DNA from: an uncultured Paracoccaceae bacterium
Lineage (GTDB): Bacteria; Pseudomonadota; Alphaproteobacteria; Rhodobacterales; Rhodobacteraceae
Length of the DNA stretch: 30,551 nt
Reading direction: 5' to 3'
Assembly (NCBI GenBank): GCA_937907485.1
Contig: CALESR010000139.1
Coordinates: 1 to 30,551 of the forward strand
Part shown: one piece after another, positions 14,936 through 23,402 of the stretch
Position numbering within the stretch: position 1 is the stretch's first letter
Layout: each line of letters starts with the position of its first letter
Translations under genes and position numbers: made by a program
Notes under the pieces: generated by a model
Told to the model about the DNA's origin: nothing
Database searches by the model: none
What the model saw: the letters and a program-made list of their open reading frames with translations, nothing else

Positions 14936-15880
14936 ATGACCGACGATTCCATCGAGATATTCGACGCCGGCGAAGCGCAGAGCGACGCCGACTGGCTGGC
15001 CATCATGGATGAGATCGGCGAAGAGGCTGGATATTTCGAGCCGCTGGGCGAAAAACACTCGGCGTTCTTTTCCGACATGGGGCCGGTGTTGCTGGTCAGT
15101 TTCGAATCCCTGACCTCGGTCCGCCGCGCCGGGGGCGCACAAATGCCGCTGGGTTATCAGATCGCCGCGCCGCGGGGGTGGTCGTCGCTGAGCATCGTCG
15201 CGCACGAGGACAGCTGGTTCCGCGATCCGGCAGTGTTCGGCTTCTTCGACCGGTTGATCGACGACGCGTTTTTCGAAGATTTCGACCGCGTGGTGTTTTA
15301 TGGCGCCGGCATGGGCGGCTATGGGGCGGCGGCGTTTTCCGTGGCAGCGCCGGGCTGTACCGTTCTCGCACTGGCGCCGCAGGCCAGCCTCGACCCTGAA
15401 TCTGCCGAATGGGACCGCCGTTTTCCGGCGGCGCGACGGCTCGATTTTACTGACCGTTTCGGTTTTGCCCCCGATATGGTCGAAGGCTGCGAGCGGGTCT
15501 TTCTGGTCTATGACCCGGTGCAACAAGTCGACGCCGTTCACGCGGCGATGTTTCGTGGCCCGCAAGTGGCCAAGCTGCGCGCCCGGCACATCGGCCGCGA
15601 TCCGCAAGCCGAACTGGCGCGGCTGAACGTCTTGCGCCCCTTGATCGACGCGGCCTGCGCCGGCACGCTGAATGCCACGCGCTTTCAGCACCTGTGGCGG
15701 GCGCGGCGCGACAATCCACATTACCTCGGCCGGTTGATTGCGCGGATTCAGGCGTCGAATCGGCAGTCCCGGCTGGCGACGGCGCTGCGCATCGCCAACG
15801 AGCGTGTCGATCACCCGCAATTGCGTGCGGCGTTGGTCAAGCTGCAGGCGGCCAAAGTGGCAGCGGCGGCGCAGACCTGA
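14936..15880 (+). CDS. Conserved alpha/beta-hydrolase-like protein of unknown function
   Basis: A 314-residue soluble protein. The centre (FYGAGMGGYGAAAFSV, 121-136) looks like the nucleophile elbow of an alpha/beta hydrolase, GxSxGG. However, the nucleophile position is Gly125, so ordinary Ser-hydrolase catalysis is unlikely. A strand VFLVYDP (about 188-194), followed by Asp and His residues, would fit the acid/base part of the fold. From memory, similar Rhodobacteraceae proteins carry the database name phosphoadenosine phosphosulfate reductase. I see no KRT or ECGLH-type motif that would justify it. The start is ATG 14936 with GAGGA at 14920-14924; an upstream in-frame TTG is less likely. 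pyrC follows 28 bases downstream and probably shares the transcript. The fold assignment is inference. Confidence 0.7.
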   Translation: MTDDSIEIFDAGEAQSDADWLAIMDEIGEEAGYFEPLGEKHSAFFSDMGPVLLVSFESLTSVRRAGGAQMPLGYQIAAPRGWSSLSIVAHEDSWFRDPAVFGFFDRLIDDAFFEDFDRVVFYGAGMGGYGAAAFSVAAPGCTVLALAPQASLDPESAEWDRRFPAARRLDFTDRFGFAPDMVEGCERVFLVYDPVQQVDAVHAAMFRGPQVAKLRARHIGRDPQAELARLNVLRPLIDAACAGTLNATRFQHLWRARRDNPHYLGRLIARIQASNRQSRLATALRIANERVDHPQLRAALVKLQAAKVAAAAQT

Positions 15881-15908
15881 CCCCTTCACAGGCGCGGAAC
15901 GGCGGGCT

Positions 15909-16955
15909 ATGGCTTTGGCCATGATGCGCCTCACCCTGACCCGCCCCGACGATTTTCACCTCCACTTGCGCGACGGCGCGATGCTGGCCGGAGTCGCGCC
16001 TGAATCCGCGCGTGATTTCGCCCGCGCGATCATCATGCCCAATCTGGTGCCGCCCGTCGTTACCGGTGCGCAGGCCGCCGCCTATCGCCAACGCATTCTC
16101 GACGCCCTGCCCGGCGCCGATTTCACCCCGTTGATGACCCTCTACCTGACCGAGGGCACCGATCCGGCTGATGTGGTGGCCGCGTATCGCGCGGGGATCA
16201 TCGCCGCGGTCAAGCTTTACCCTGCAGGGGCCACCACCAACTCGCAATCCGGCGTGCGCGATTTCGGGCGGGTGGCGGGGGTCTTTGACGCAATGGCCGA
16301 GGCCGGGGTGCCGCTGTGCGTGCATGGTGAGGTGACCGATCCTGCCATTGACATCTTTGACCGAGAGGCGGTGTTCATCGAGCGCGTGCTAGAGCCGATC
16401 CGTCACGCGCATCCGGCGCTGAAGGTGGTGATGGAGCATGTGACCACCCGCGAGGCGGTCGAGTATGTGCGTTCGGTTCCGGCGGGTCTGGCCGCGACGA
16501 TCACCACGCATCACCTGATCCTGAACCGCAATCACCTGCTGGTAGGCGGGATGCGGCCACACTATTACTGCCTGCCGGTCGCCAAGCGCGAGATCCACCG
16601 TCAGGCATTGGTTGAAGCGGCGACTTCGGGCGATGCGCGGTTCTTTCTGGGCACCGATTCGGCCCCACATGCCCTGGATCGCAAGGAATGCGAGTGTTGC
16701 GCCGCGGGTTGCTTTACTGCCACCAATACGATGCCGCTGCTGGCCCATGTGTTCGAGCATGCGCACGCGCTTGATCGGCTGGATGGATTTGTCGCCGGTC
16801 ACGGCGCCGCCTTTTACGGCTTGGCTCGCAATAGCGGCACGATAACGCTGGAGCGTCAGCCCGATCCGGTAGACTTTCCCGCCCGTATCGAGACGGGTGC
16901 CGGGCCTGTAGTGGTGTTTTCCCCCGGTTTCCCCGTGCATTGGCGGGTGATCTGA
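15909..16955 (+). CDS. pyrC: Dihydroorotase PyrC
   Basis: A 348-residue zinc enzyme of de novo pyrimidine synthesis that interconverts carbamoyl-aspartate and dihydroorotate. It closely follows E. coli PyrC along its length. The metal-binding motif HLHLRD is near the start. KLYPAGATTNS carries the lysine that is carbamylated. CVHGEVTD and EHVTTREA supply further His ligands, and GTDSAPHA supplies the catalytic Asp. This is the homodimeric class II type, not the catalytically weak PyrC' form. I take ATG 15909; ATGs at 15921 and 15924 are alternatives, and none has a strong ribosome-binding site. The gene ends 13 bases before the convergent pilin-like gene. Confidence 0.95.
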   Translation: MALAMMRLTLTRPDDFHLHLRDGAMLAGVAPESARDFARAIIMPNLVPPVVTGAQAAAYRQRILDALPGADFTPLMTLYLTEGTDPADVVAAYRAGIIAAVKLYPAGATTNSQSGVRDFGRVAGVFDAMAEAGVPLCVHGEVTDPAIDIFDREAVFIERVLEPIRHAHPALKVVMEHVTTREAVEYVRSVPAGLAATITTHHLILNRNHLLVGGMRPHYYCLPVAKREIHRQALVEAATSGDARFFLGTDSAPHALDRKECECCAAGCFTATNTMPLLAHVFEHAHALDRLDGFVAGHGAAFYGLARNSGTITLERQPDPVDFPARIETGAGPVVVFSPGFPVHWRVI

Positions 16956-16968
16956 AGCGCGCGTTGCT

Positions 16969-17172
16969 TCAATTCGATGTGCCCAAGATTGGTAAATCGG
17001 TGACCTCGACTGCGGCGAGGTTGGTGCCGATACCGTCGGCTACGTCATTGGTGCCCGAGCCAAGTTGTGTCAGGACAATCATGCCAAAGGCCGCGGCGGC
17101 GGCGGTCAGCACAGTCCAATCCACGGTGACCGCACCGGACTCTGCCGACAGCCAGCTGTGCAGTTGCGTCAT
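16969..17172 (-). CDS. Small Flp/type IVb pilin-like protein
   Basis: A 67-residue protein with a short polar N-terminus, then ESGAVTVDWTVLTAA and a hydrophobic stretch to about residue 37. Its layout matches Flp-type pilins: a prepilin peptidase site (Gly followed by Ala) and a hydrophobic helix. In classical Flp pilins the residue five after the cut is Glu; here it is Asp. It would be inserted in the inner membrane and, if processed, assembled by a Tad system. No tad or cpa genes are in the window, so it is an orphan here. The start is uncertain: ATG 17170-17172 is favoured, while GTG at 17179-17181 is also possible. It is convergent with pyrC and lies just beyond the amidase stop. Confidence 0.65.
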   Translation of the reverse strand: MTQLHSWLSAESGAVTVDWTVLTAAAAAFGMIVLTQLGSGTNDVADGIGTNLAAVEVTDLPILGTSN

Positions 17173-17241
17173 CAGCTTCACCCGTGTTGTGTCCGCTTGA
17201 ACCCTAGCAGCCAATTCTGACCAAAGTATGAAGGCCCGCGC

Positions 17242-18651
17242 CTAGTGTGGTGGCCGCTGTTCGGCCCAAGACGTCGCCCGGTGCCACCCTTGCGCCAATT
17301 GCAGCAGGCCCGCATCGCCGCCATGCGGGCCGATCAGTTGCAGCCCCATCGGCAGCCCCTGAGGCCCGAAACCGGCGGGCATTGCCAGCGCCGGCAGGCC
17401 GATCAGGCTGGCGGGCACGACGACCTCCATCCAGCGGTGGTAAGTATCCATCGCGCGCCCAGCCACCTCGGTCGGGTATTCCTGCGCCAAGGCAAAGGGC
17501 CAGACCTGCGCCGTCGGCAGGATTACCGCGTCAAAGGTCTGGAACAACTCGGCCGCGCGGGCATACCACATCGACCTCCAAAGGCTCGCCTGTTGCACCG
17601 CGTCGAGCGTCAGCGACCGTCCAGTCTCGATCTCCCAGATTGCGGTCGCCTTCAACTGACGTCGCCAGTCGGGATTGGAATAGAGCGGTGCCAGACGGTT
17701 GGCATTGGCAAAGGCGCGAAGGTCCAGCCACGAACGCCACAGTTGGGCCGCATCAAACGGCGCCGGGATCGCCTCGACGCTGACGCCCAGATCGGCAAAC
17801 CGGGTCAACGCGGCCTCGCAGGTGGCCAGCACGCCGGCCTCAATCGGATAGGCGCCGCCCCAATCTGCCAACCATGCCACCCGTTTGCCCCGCAGATCAG
17901 TGTCGATGCCGCTCAGGAAGTCCTGCGCGGGCAGCGTGAAGGGGCGCCGCGGCTCAGGCCCAGCCATCACGCCCAACAAAAGCGCCAAGTCCCGCGGGCA
18001 ACGCGCCATTGGGCCATTGGTGGCCAAAGGGTGCAGAAAGGTCTCGCCCATCGGCTCGTCCGGCACCCGGCCCCATGAGGGGCGAAACCCGTAAACGTTG
18101 TTCCACCCGGCCGGGTTGCGCAGGGAACCCATCATGTCCGAGCCATCAGCCAGTGCCAGCATCCGCAGCGCCAATGCCACGGCCGCCCCGCCCGATGAGC
18201 CGCCAGCACTGACGCCTAGATTCCACGCATTTCCGGTCGCACCATGCACCGGGTTGAAAGTGTGGCTGCCCAGCCCGAACTCGGGTGTGTTGGTCTTGCC
18301 AATGAACAGGGCACCGGCCGCGCGCAACCGGCTGACAAAGAGATCGTCCGAACGCGCCACCTGCCCGGCCATGATCGGAGAGCCCATCGTCGTGCGCAAC
18401 CCGGACACGTTGGCCAAATCCTTGATCGCCATCGGCAATCCATGCAGCGAGCCCTTGACCGGGGCGGCATCGGCGGCGCGAGCCTCGGCCAGCAGGACCT
18501 CGGGATCGCGCAGGCAGACTACGGCGTTGACGGCTGGGTTGCGGGCCTCGATCCGGGCGAGGGTTGCACGCATCAACTCTTCGCGCGAAAGCTGCCGTGC
18601 CGCCAGTGCCGCCAGTTGCGCCTCGGCGCCCAGGTCCAGAATCGCGTCCAT
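17242..18651 (-). CDS. Amidase (amidase-signature family)
   Basis: A 469-residue enzyme with the Ser-cisSer-Lys triad of the amidase-signature family. Lys77 lies in GLPMAIKDLANVSG, the cis-Ser152 in GGSSGG, and the nucleophile Ser176 in GSDMMGSLRNPAGW. The spacing of 24 residues between the two serines is as in known members. It hydrolyses a C-N amide bond and releases ammonia or an amine; the substrate is not readable. The open frame extends far upstream to 20262, but that part is the shadow of the divergent hydrolase gene, and ATG 18649-18651 starts a normal family N-terminus. It is divergent from the CocE-type hydrolase, with 147 bases between. Together with the ABC transporter beyond, it suggests scavenging of an amide or peptide. 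Confidence 0.92.
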   Translation of the reverse strand: MDAILDLGAEAQLAALAARQLSREELMRATLARIEARNPAVNAVVCLRDPEVLLAEARAADAAPVKGSLHGLPMAIKDLANVSGLRTTMGSPIMAGQVARSDDLFVSRLRAAGALFIGKTNTPEFGLGSHTFNPVHGATGNAWNLGVSAGGSSGGAAVALALRMLALADGSDMMGSLRNPAGWNNVYGFRPSWGRVPDEPMGETFLHPLATNGPMARCPRDLALLLGVMAGPEPRRPFTLPAQDFLSGIDTDLRGKRVAWLADWGGAYPIEAGVLATCEAALTRFADLGVSVEAIPAPFDAAQLWRSWLDLRAFANANRLAPLYSNPDWRRQLKATAIWEIETGRSLTLDAVQQASLWRSMWYARAAELFQTFDAVILPTAQVWPFALAQEYPTEVAGRAMDTYHRWMEVVVPASLIGLPALAMPAGFGPQGLPMGLQLIGPHGGDAGLLQLAQGWHRATSWAEQRPPH

Positions 18652-18706
18652 GCTCGTCTCCTCGATTTTCCGATCACTGTCATGCCATCTCGGTGCCTTG
18701 GCAAGT

Positions 18707-18736
18707 GTCGCAAAGCGCCCGACAAAACGTCGCAAA
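18707..18736. repeat. Direct repeat GTCGCAAA, 22-base period, in the amidase/CocE divergent region
   Basis: GTCGCAAA occurs at 18707-18714 and 18729-18736. The period of 22 bases is about two helical turns, so both copies would face the same side of the DNA. It lies centrally in the 147-base gap between the divergent amidase and hydrolase genes. A related GCAAAC/GTCGCA combination precedes the binding-protein gene at 20795-20809. It is a candidate regulator site; chance cannot be excluded for short words. Confidence 0.35.
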
Positions 18737-18798
18737 CGGTCGAGCGCCAGCCGCCCGCTTGGCGTCGTCTGGCACTCAGCCAAGGGGAGGGCGCGCGG

Positions 18799-20721
18799 AT
18801 GATCGACCTGGACGACCTCTTCATCCCGATGCCCGACGGCACACGCTTGGCAGCGCGGCTTTGGCGGCCCGAGGGCGCCGTCGTCCCCGCCATCCTGGAA
18901 ATGATCCCCTACCGCAAACGCGACAACACCCTGCCGCGCGATGAAACAATACACCCGTGGATGGCGGCACAGGGCTATGCCTGCCTGCGGGTTGATCTGC
19001 GCGGCACCGGCGACAGCGAGGGTGTGTTCGACGACGAATACTCGGCGCAGGAACTGGCCGATTGTTGCGACGTGATCGGCTGGATCGCCGCACAGGGCTG
19101 GTGCAGCGGCGCGGTGGGGATGATGGGGAAAAGCTGGGGCGGCTTCAACTGCCTGCAGACCGCCTTTCTGCAACCACCGGCGCTGAAGGCCGTGGTCAGC
19201 GTCTGCGCCACGGTCGACCGCTTTGCCGATGACATCCATTACAAGGGGGGCTGCCTGCTGGGCGAGAACTTCGCCTGGGGCAGCCTGATGTTGAGCTATT
19301 CGGCCCGCCCCGCCGACCCCTTGTTGCGGCCGGACTGGCGCGAGGATCTGCGCCAGCGCATCGCCACCATGCCACATTTGTCCGAGGTCTGGTCCAGCCA
19401 TCAAAGCCGTAACGCCTACTGGCGCCATGGCTCGGTCGGGCAGGATTACAGTCGTTTGCAGGCCGCCGTGCTGACAATCGGCGGCTGGAACGACAATTAC
19501 ATGAACGCGCCCGCCGCGCTGGTCTCGAACGCCCCGATGGCGCGGGCGATTGTCGGGCCTTGGGTCCATCAATATCCGCATACTGCCGTGCCGGGGCCGC
19601 GGATCGACTTTCTTGCCGAGATGAAGGCGTGGTGGGACCGCTGGCTGAAAGGCATCGACAACGGCGCCGAAGGTTGGCCGAACTATCGCGTCTGGATGAT
19701 GGATTCGGCGCCACCTGATGCCAGCGCGCCGATGCGACCCGGTCGCTGGCTGGCCGAATCGTTGCCCTCGCCGCGCGTGCAGGACCGAGCGATCGACCTC
19801 CCCGCCAACGGTAAGCGGATCGCCAGTCGCCAGACTGTCGGCGCAGCAGCGGGAGAATTCTTTCCGATGGGTCTGAACGCCGAGATGGCCGCCGATCAAC
19901 GCGAGGATGACGCGTTTTCTCTGTGTTTCGACACCGAATGTGCACAAGGGTTGGCGCTGCTGGGTGCGGCACGGCTGGACTTGACGCTTGAGGCCGATCA
20001 ACCCTTTGGCCTTGTCGCCGCGCGTTTGTGTGACGTGGCGCCGGACGGAGCCACGGTGCGTATCGCACATGGGCTGCTGAACCTGCATCACCGCACCGAT
20101 CCGCCCACGGCACTGGTGCCGGGTGAACGCATGCAGGTGTCTCTGACGCTTGACCAGATGGCCTATCGGCTGGCGCCGGGGCATCGGTTGCGACTGGCGT
20201 TGTCGAACAGCTATTGGCCCTGGGTCTGGCCGTCGCCCGCCCCCGCCACGCTGAGCCTGCACTCAGCCACCCTGACGCTGCCAGTGCATCAGGGCCTGGC
20301 GCCCGAGTGGGCATTTGCCGCAGCACCGCCGCCTCCCGCGCCACGCTGCGCCACCACCGGCGGCACCGAAACCCGCGAGCGGCGCATCGATGCGATCAGA
20401 GGTCTCGAGACGCAGATCATCACGTCAGACAGCGGCACCAGCGTCAACCCGGACCACGGGTTGACCACCCGCGCCGTGATGCGCGAGCAGTGGTCAATTC
20501 ACCCCGCCGATCCGCTGTCAGCGCGCTGCCAGATCGACTGGACCCAGCAGTTTTCGCGCCCCGACTGGTCCGTCGAGACCGAAGTTCAGGCCAGCCAGAC
20601 CTGCGACGCCGAGGCGTTGATCCTGACTGCCACCCTGACAGCGCGACTCAACCAAACCGGGCAAGCGACTGAAACCATCCAGAGAAACTTTTATGCGCGG
20701 GTCAACCGTCGCCATGTATGA
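18799..20721 (+). CDS. CocE/NonD-type hydrolase (X-Pro dipeptidyl-peptidase S15 family)
   Basis: A 640-residue alpha/beta hydrolase. Residues 1-290 form the catalytic domain. VDLRGTGDSEG (65-75) is followed by the nucleophile Ser112 in MMGKSWGGFN, a candidate acid Asp232 in GGWNDNYM and the candidate His257 in GPWVHQYPH. A jelly-roll domain typical of PepX/CocE follows (about 320-500). A further region of roughly 130 residues (510-640) exceeds the usual CocE length. Family members cleave acyl esters, X-Pro peptides or beta-lactam-type acyl groups; the substrate here is unknown. There is no signal peptide, so it acts in the cytoplasm. GGGGAGG (18784-18790) fixes the ATG at 18799. It lies between a divergent amidase and a peptide-type ABC transporter. 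Confidence 0.9.
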   Translation: MIDLDDLFIPMPDGTRLAARLWRPEGAVVPAILEMIPYRKRDNTLPRDETIHPWMAAQGYACLRVDLRGTGDSEGVFDDEYSAQELADCCDVIGWIAAQGWCSGAVGMMGKSWGGFNCLQTAFLQPPALKAVVSVCATVDRFADDIHYKGGCLLGENFAWGSLMLSYSARPADPLLRPDWREDLRQRIATMPHLSEVWSSHQSRNAYWRHGSVGQDYSRLQAAVLTIGGWNDNYMNAPAALVSNAPMARAIVGPWVHQYPHTAVPGPRIDFLAEMKAWWDRWLKGIDNGAEGWPNYRVWMMDSAPPDASAPMRPGRWLAESLPSPRVQDRAIDLPANGKRIASRQTVGAAAGEFFPMGLNAEMAADQREDDAFSLCFDTECAQGLALLGAARLDLTLEADQPFGLVAARLCDVAPDGATVRIAHGLLNLHHRTDPPTALVPGERMQVSLTLDQMAYRLAPGHRLRLALSNSYWPWVWPSPAPATLSLHSATLTLPVHQGLAPEWAFAAAPPPPAPRCATTGGTETRERRIDAIRGLETQIITSDSGTSVNPDHGLTTRAVMREQWSIHPADPLSARCQIDWTQQFSRPDWSVETEVQASQTCDAEALILTATLTARLNQTGQATETIQRNFYARVNRRHV

Positions 20722-20852
20722 ATATGACCCGCAAGGGCACAAAATGGTTGATTGGCGGGCTGGTCCGTGTTCTTGATTCACCAGTCAACAATAAGCGGCA
20801 AACTGTCGCAGCGATCCATGCGCCCAGCGGGCGCGACCAAGGGGAGAGAACC

Positions 20853-22439
20853 ATGAACGACCAATTCCGCTATCTTCTGGCGCGCGCGGCGCGCGGGCAA
20901 CTGGACCGGCGCAGCTTTCTTGGCCGTGCCGCTGCGTTGGGCGTGACCGGTGCCGCCGCGTCGAGCCTGCTGTCCAGCGCCGTTCTCGCCCAAGGCCCGC
21001 GCCGGGGCGGTTCGCTCAGCGTCGGCATGCAGGGCGGCGAGAGCACCAACTCGCTCGACCCGGCCGTCGCCGCCAGCCAAGTGCCCTTTCTGTATCTGAA
21101 AAGCTCGGGTGAGCCGCTGTTGGACCTCAGCCCTTCGGGCGAACTGCAAAACCGCCTGGCCGAAGAATACTCGGCCTCGGCCGATGCGACGACCTGGACC
21201 TTCAAGATCCGCTCTGGTGTTGAATTCCACAACGGCCAGACCCTGACTGCTGAGGATTGTGCCCAGACCCTGCGCCGTCATTCGGATGAAAACTCGCAGT
21301 CGGGAGCACTGGGGGTCATGCGCGGCATCTCGGAAATCCGCGCCGAGGGCGACACTCTGACGCTGGTGACCTCGACCCCCAACGCCGACCTGCCTTTCCT
21401 GCTGGCCGATTATCACCTGCTGATGCAGCCCAATGGTGGCTTTGACGATCCCAATGCGGGCATCTTCACGGGCGCCTACAAATGGGTCGAAAACGAGCCC
21501 GGCGTGCGCCATGTGCTCGAGCGCAACCCCAACTACTGGGACCAGTCGCGCGGTCACTTCGACTCGGTCGAGATCTTGGTCATCAACGATTCGACGGCCC
21601 GCAACTCGGCGCTGCAGTCGGGTCAGGTGCAGATGATCAACCGGGTCGAACCGCGCGTCGCGGGCCTGATGGCGCGCGCACCGGGGATCTCGGTGCAATC
21701 GACCTCGGGTCCGGGGCACTATGTGTTCATCATGCATTGCAACACCGCGCCCTTCGACAACAACGACCTGCGTATGGCGCTGAAACTGGCTATCAACCGC
21801 GAGGACATGGTCGAGCGCATTCTGCGTGGCTTTGGCTCGGTCGGCAATGACATGCCGATCAACGCCGCCTATCCGCTCTTTGATGACTCGATCCCGCAGC
21901 GCACCTATGACCCGGATCAGGCCCGCTTCCACTTCCAGCGCTCGGGCCACTCGGGACCGATCGACCTGCGCGTCTCCGAAGTAGCCTTCCCCGGTGCCAT
22001 CGACGCCGCGCAACTCTTCCAGGAAAGCGCTGCAGCCGCCGGGATCGAGTTGAACATCATCCGTGAGCCGGGCGACGGTTACTGGTCCGAAGTCTGGAAC
22101 GCCAAGCCGTTTTGCGCCAGCTATTGGGGCGGGCGTCCGGTGCAAGACCAGATGTATTCGACGGCCTATCTGTCGACCGCCGACTGGAACGACACGCGCT
22201 TCCATAACGAGCGCTTCGACTCGCTGCTCAACGAGGCCCGTGGCGAACTCGATCTCGTCCGGCGCAAGGCGCTTTACAGCGAGGCCGGGCTGCTGGTGCG
22301 CGACGAGGGCGGGCTGATCTGCCCGATGTTCAACGACTTCATCGACGCGCACAACGACCAGGTCACGGGCTGGATCGAGAGCAACGCGCTCGAGATGATG
22401 AACGGTCTGGCGCCCTCGATGATGTGGTCGGCGGCGTAA
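20853..22439 (+). CDS. Tat-exported substrate-binding protein of a Dpp/Opp-type ABC transporter
   Basis: A 528-residue periplasmic binding protein of SBP family 5. The N-terminus has a twin-arginine signal, DRRSFLGRAAALG (18-30), and a cleavage-like AVLAQ (43-47), so it probably crosses the membrane folded. The mature part shows family features such as LAEEYSASADATTWTFKIR, VEFHNGQTLTAEDC and the ligand-domain hinge regions. Family members bind peptides, opines, nickel complexes or other small molecules; the ligand is not readable. GGGGAGAG (20841-20848) supports ATG 20853. The 131-base gap after the CocE-type gene may hold a promoter; GCGGCAAAC at 20795-20803 also occurs upstream of amt. The permease gene starts 6 bases after its stop. 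Confidence 0.92.
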   Translation: MNDQFRYLLARAARGQLDRRSFLGRAAALGVTGAAASSLLSSAVLAQGPRRGGSLSVGMQGGESTNSLDPAVAASQVPFLYLKSSGEPLLDLSPSGELQNRLAEEYSASADATTWTFKIRSGVEFHNGQTLTAEDCAQTLRRHSDENSQSGALGVMRGISEIRAEGDTLTLVTSTPNADLPFLLADYHLLMQPNGGFDDPNAGIFTGAYKWVENEPGVRHVLERNPNYWDQSRGHFDSVEILVINDSTARNSALQSGQVQMINRVEPRVAGLMARAPGISVQSTSGPGHYVFIMHCNTAPFDNNDLRMALKLAINREDMVERILRGFGSVGNDMPINAAYPLFDDSIPQRTYDPDQARFHFQRSGHSGPIDLRVSEVAFPGAIDAAQLFQESAAAAGIELNIIREPGDGYWSEVWNAKPFCASYWGGRPVQDQMYSTAYLSTADWNDTRFHNERFDSLLNEARGELDLVRRKALYSEAGLLVRDEGGLICPMFNDFIDAHNDQVTGWIESNALEMMNGLAPSMMWSAA

Positions 22440-22445
22440 GGGTCG

Positions 22446-23402
22446 ATGGTACCCATCCTCACACTGGTGACCCAGCGCATTGCGCTGGGTCTCGTCCTGT
22501 TACTCGCGGTCTCGGTGCTGATTTTTGCCGGGACCGAGTTGTTACCCGGCGACGTGGCGCAGGCGATCCTCGGCCAAGGGGCGACCCCTGAGGCCTTGGC
22601 CAACATGCGCACCCGCATGGGGCTCGATGAATCGGCCATCAGCCGCTATTTTGCCTGGCTCGGTGCGGCCTTGCAGGGTGATCTGGGCGTGGCCCTGTCG
22701 AATGGGCGCGACATTGCCGCTTCGATCGGGCAACGACTGGGCAATACGCTGTTTCTGGCGGCGGTCACTGCGGCGATCTCGGTGCCGCTGGCGATTTTTC
22801 TGGGCCTGCTGGCCGTGCGTTACCGGGACCGCTGGCCGGACAAGCTGATCTCTGGCTTGACCCTGACCTCGATCTCGCTGCCCGAGTTCCTACTCGGCTA
22901 TGTGCTGATGTATGTCTTTGCGGTCAAGCTGGGCTGGTTCCCTTCGGTGTCGAACATCAACAGCGGCATGTCCTTTTGGCAAAAGCTGAACGCCGTGGCC
23001 CTGCCCTCGCTGGTGCTGACGCTGGTGGTACTGGCGCACATGATGCGCATGACCCGCGCGGCGATCCTGAATGTCATGCAATCGGCCTATATCGAGACCG
23101 CCGAACTCAAGGGACTGCGCCGCCTGACGCTGATCGCGCGGCACGCGATGCCCAATGCGCTGGCGCCGATCGTCAATGTGGTGATGCTGAACTTGGCCTA
23201 TCTGGTGGTGGGCGTCGTTGTCATCGAGGTGGTCTTTGTCTATCCCGGCATGGGGCAGTATCTGGTGGACCATGTCGCCAAGCGCGATGTGCCAGTGGTG
23301 CAGGCCTGCGGGCTGATATTTGCCGCGATCTATATCGGGCTGAACCTGTTGGCCGATCTGATCTCGATCCTGTCCAACCCCAGATTGAGGCACCCGAAAT
23401 GA
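22446..23402 (+). CDS. ABC transporter permease, DppB/OppB type
   Basis: A 318-residue inner-membrane protein with six predicted membrane segments. The N-terminal segment LGLVLLLAVSVLIFAGTELLPGD is typical of DppB-type permeases (VxVxxFxxxxLxPGDP). The EAA-like cytoplasmic loop that docks to the ATPase is IETAELKGLRRLTLIARHAMPNAL (about 218-241). It pairs with the next permease to form the channel. It starts 6 bases after the binding-protein stop and ends in an ATGA overlap with the next gene, so these form one operon. Confidence 0.93.
   Translation: MVPILTLVTQRIALGLVLLLAVSVLIFAGTELLPGDVAQAILGQGATPEALANMRTRMGLDESAISRYFAWLGAALQGDLGVALSNGRDIAASIGQRLGNTLFLAAVTAAISVPLAIFLGLLAVRYRDRWPDKLISGLTLTSISLPEFLLGYVLMYVFAVKLGWFPSVSNINSGMSFWQKLNAVALPSLVLTLVVLAHMMRMTRAAILNVMQSAYIETAELKGLRRLTLIARHAMPNALAPIVNVVMLNLAYLVVGVVVIEVVFVYPGMGQYLVDHVAKRDVPVVQACGLIFAAIYIGLNLLADLISILSNPRLRHPK

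Noticed and set aside
14723..15934. A 403-codon minus-strand frame opposite the hydrolase-like gene
   Set aside because: Its composition is that of a shadow frame. The plus-strand gene has a ribosome-binding site, a fold-like motif and pyrC following it.
18244..18798. A 185-codon N-terminal extension of the CocE-type hydrolase
   Set aside because: It overlaps the amidase on the opposite strand, and the GGGGAGG site places the start at 18799, where the family's N-terminus begins.
17242..20262. A 1006-codon minus-strand open frame read as one giant protein
   Set aside because: Only the part from ATG 18651 resembles a protein (amidase). The upstream half is antisense to the CocE-type gene and has the Arg/Pro/His-rich composition of a shadow frame.
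20778..22352. A 524-codon minus-strand frame opposite the binding-protein gene
   Set aside because: It is a G+C-driven shadow with no domain or motif, whereas the plus strand gives a clear binding protein with a Tat signal.
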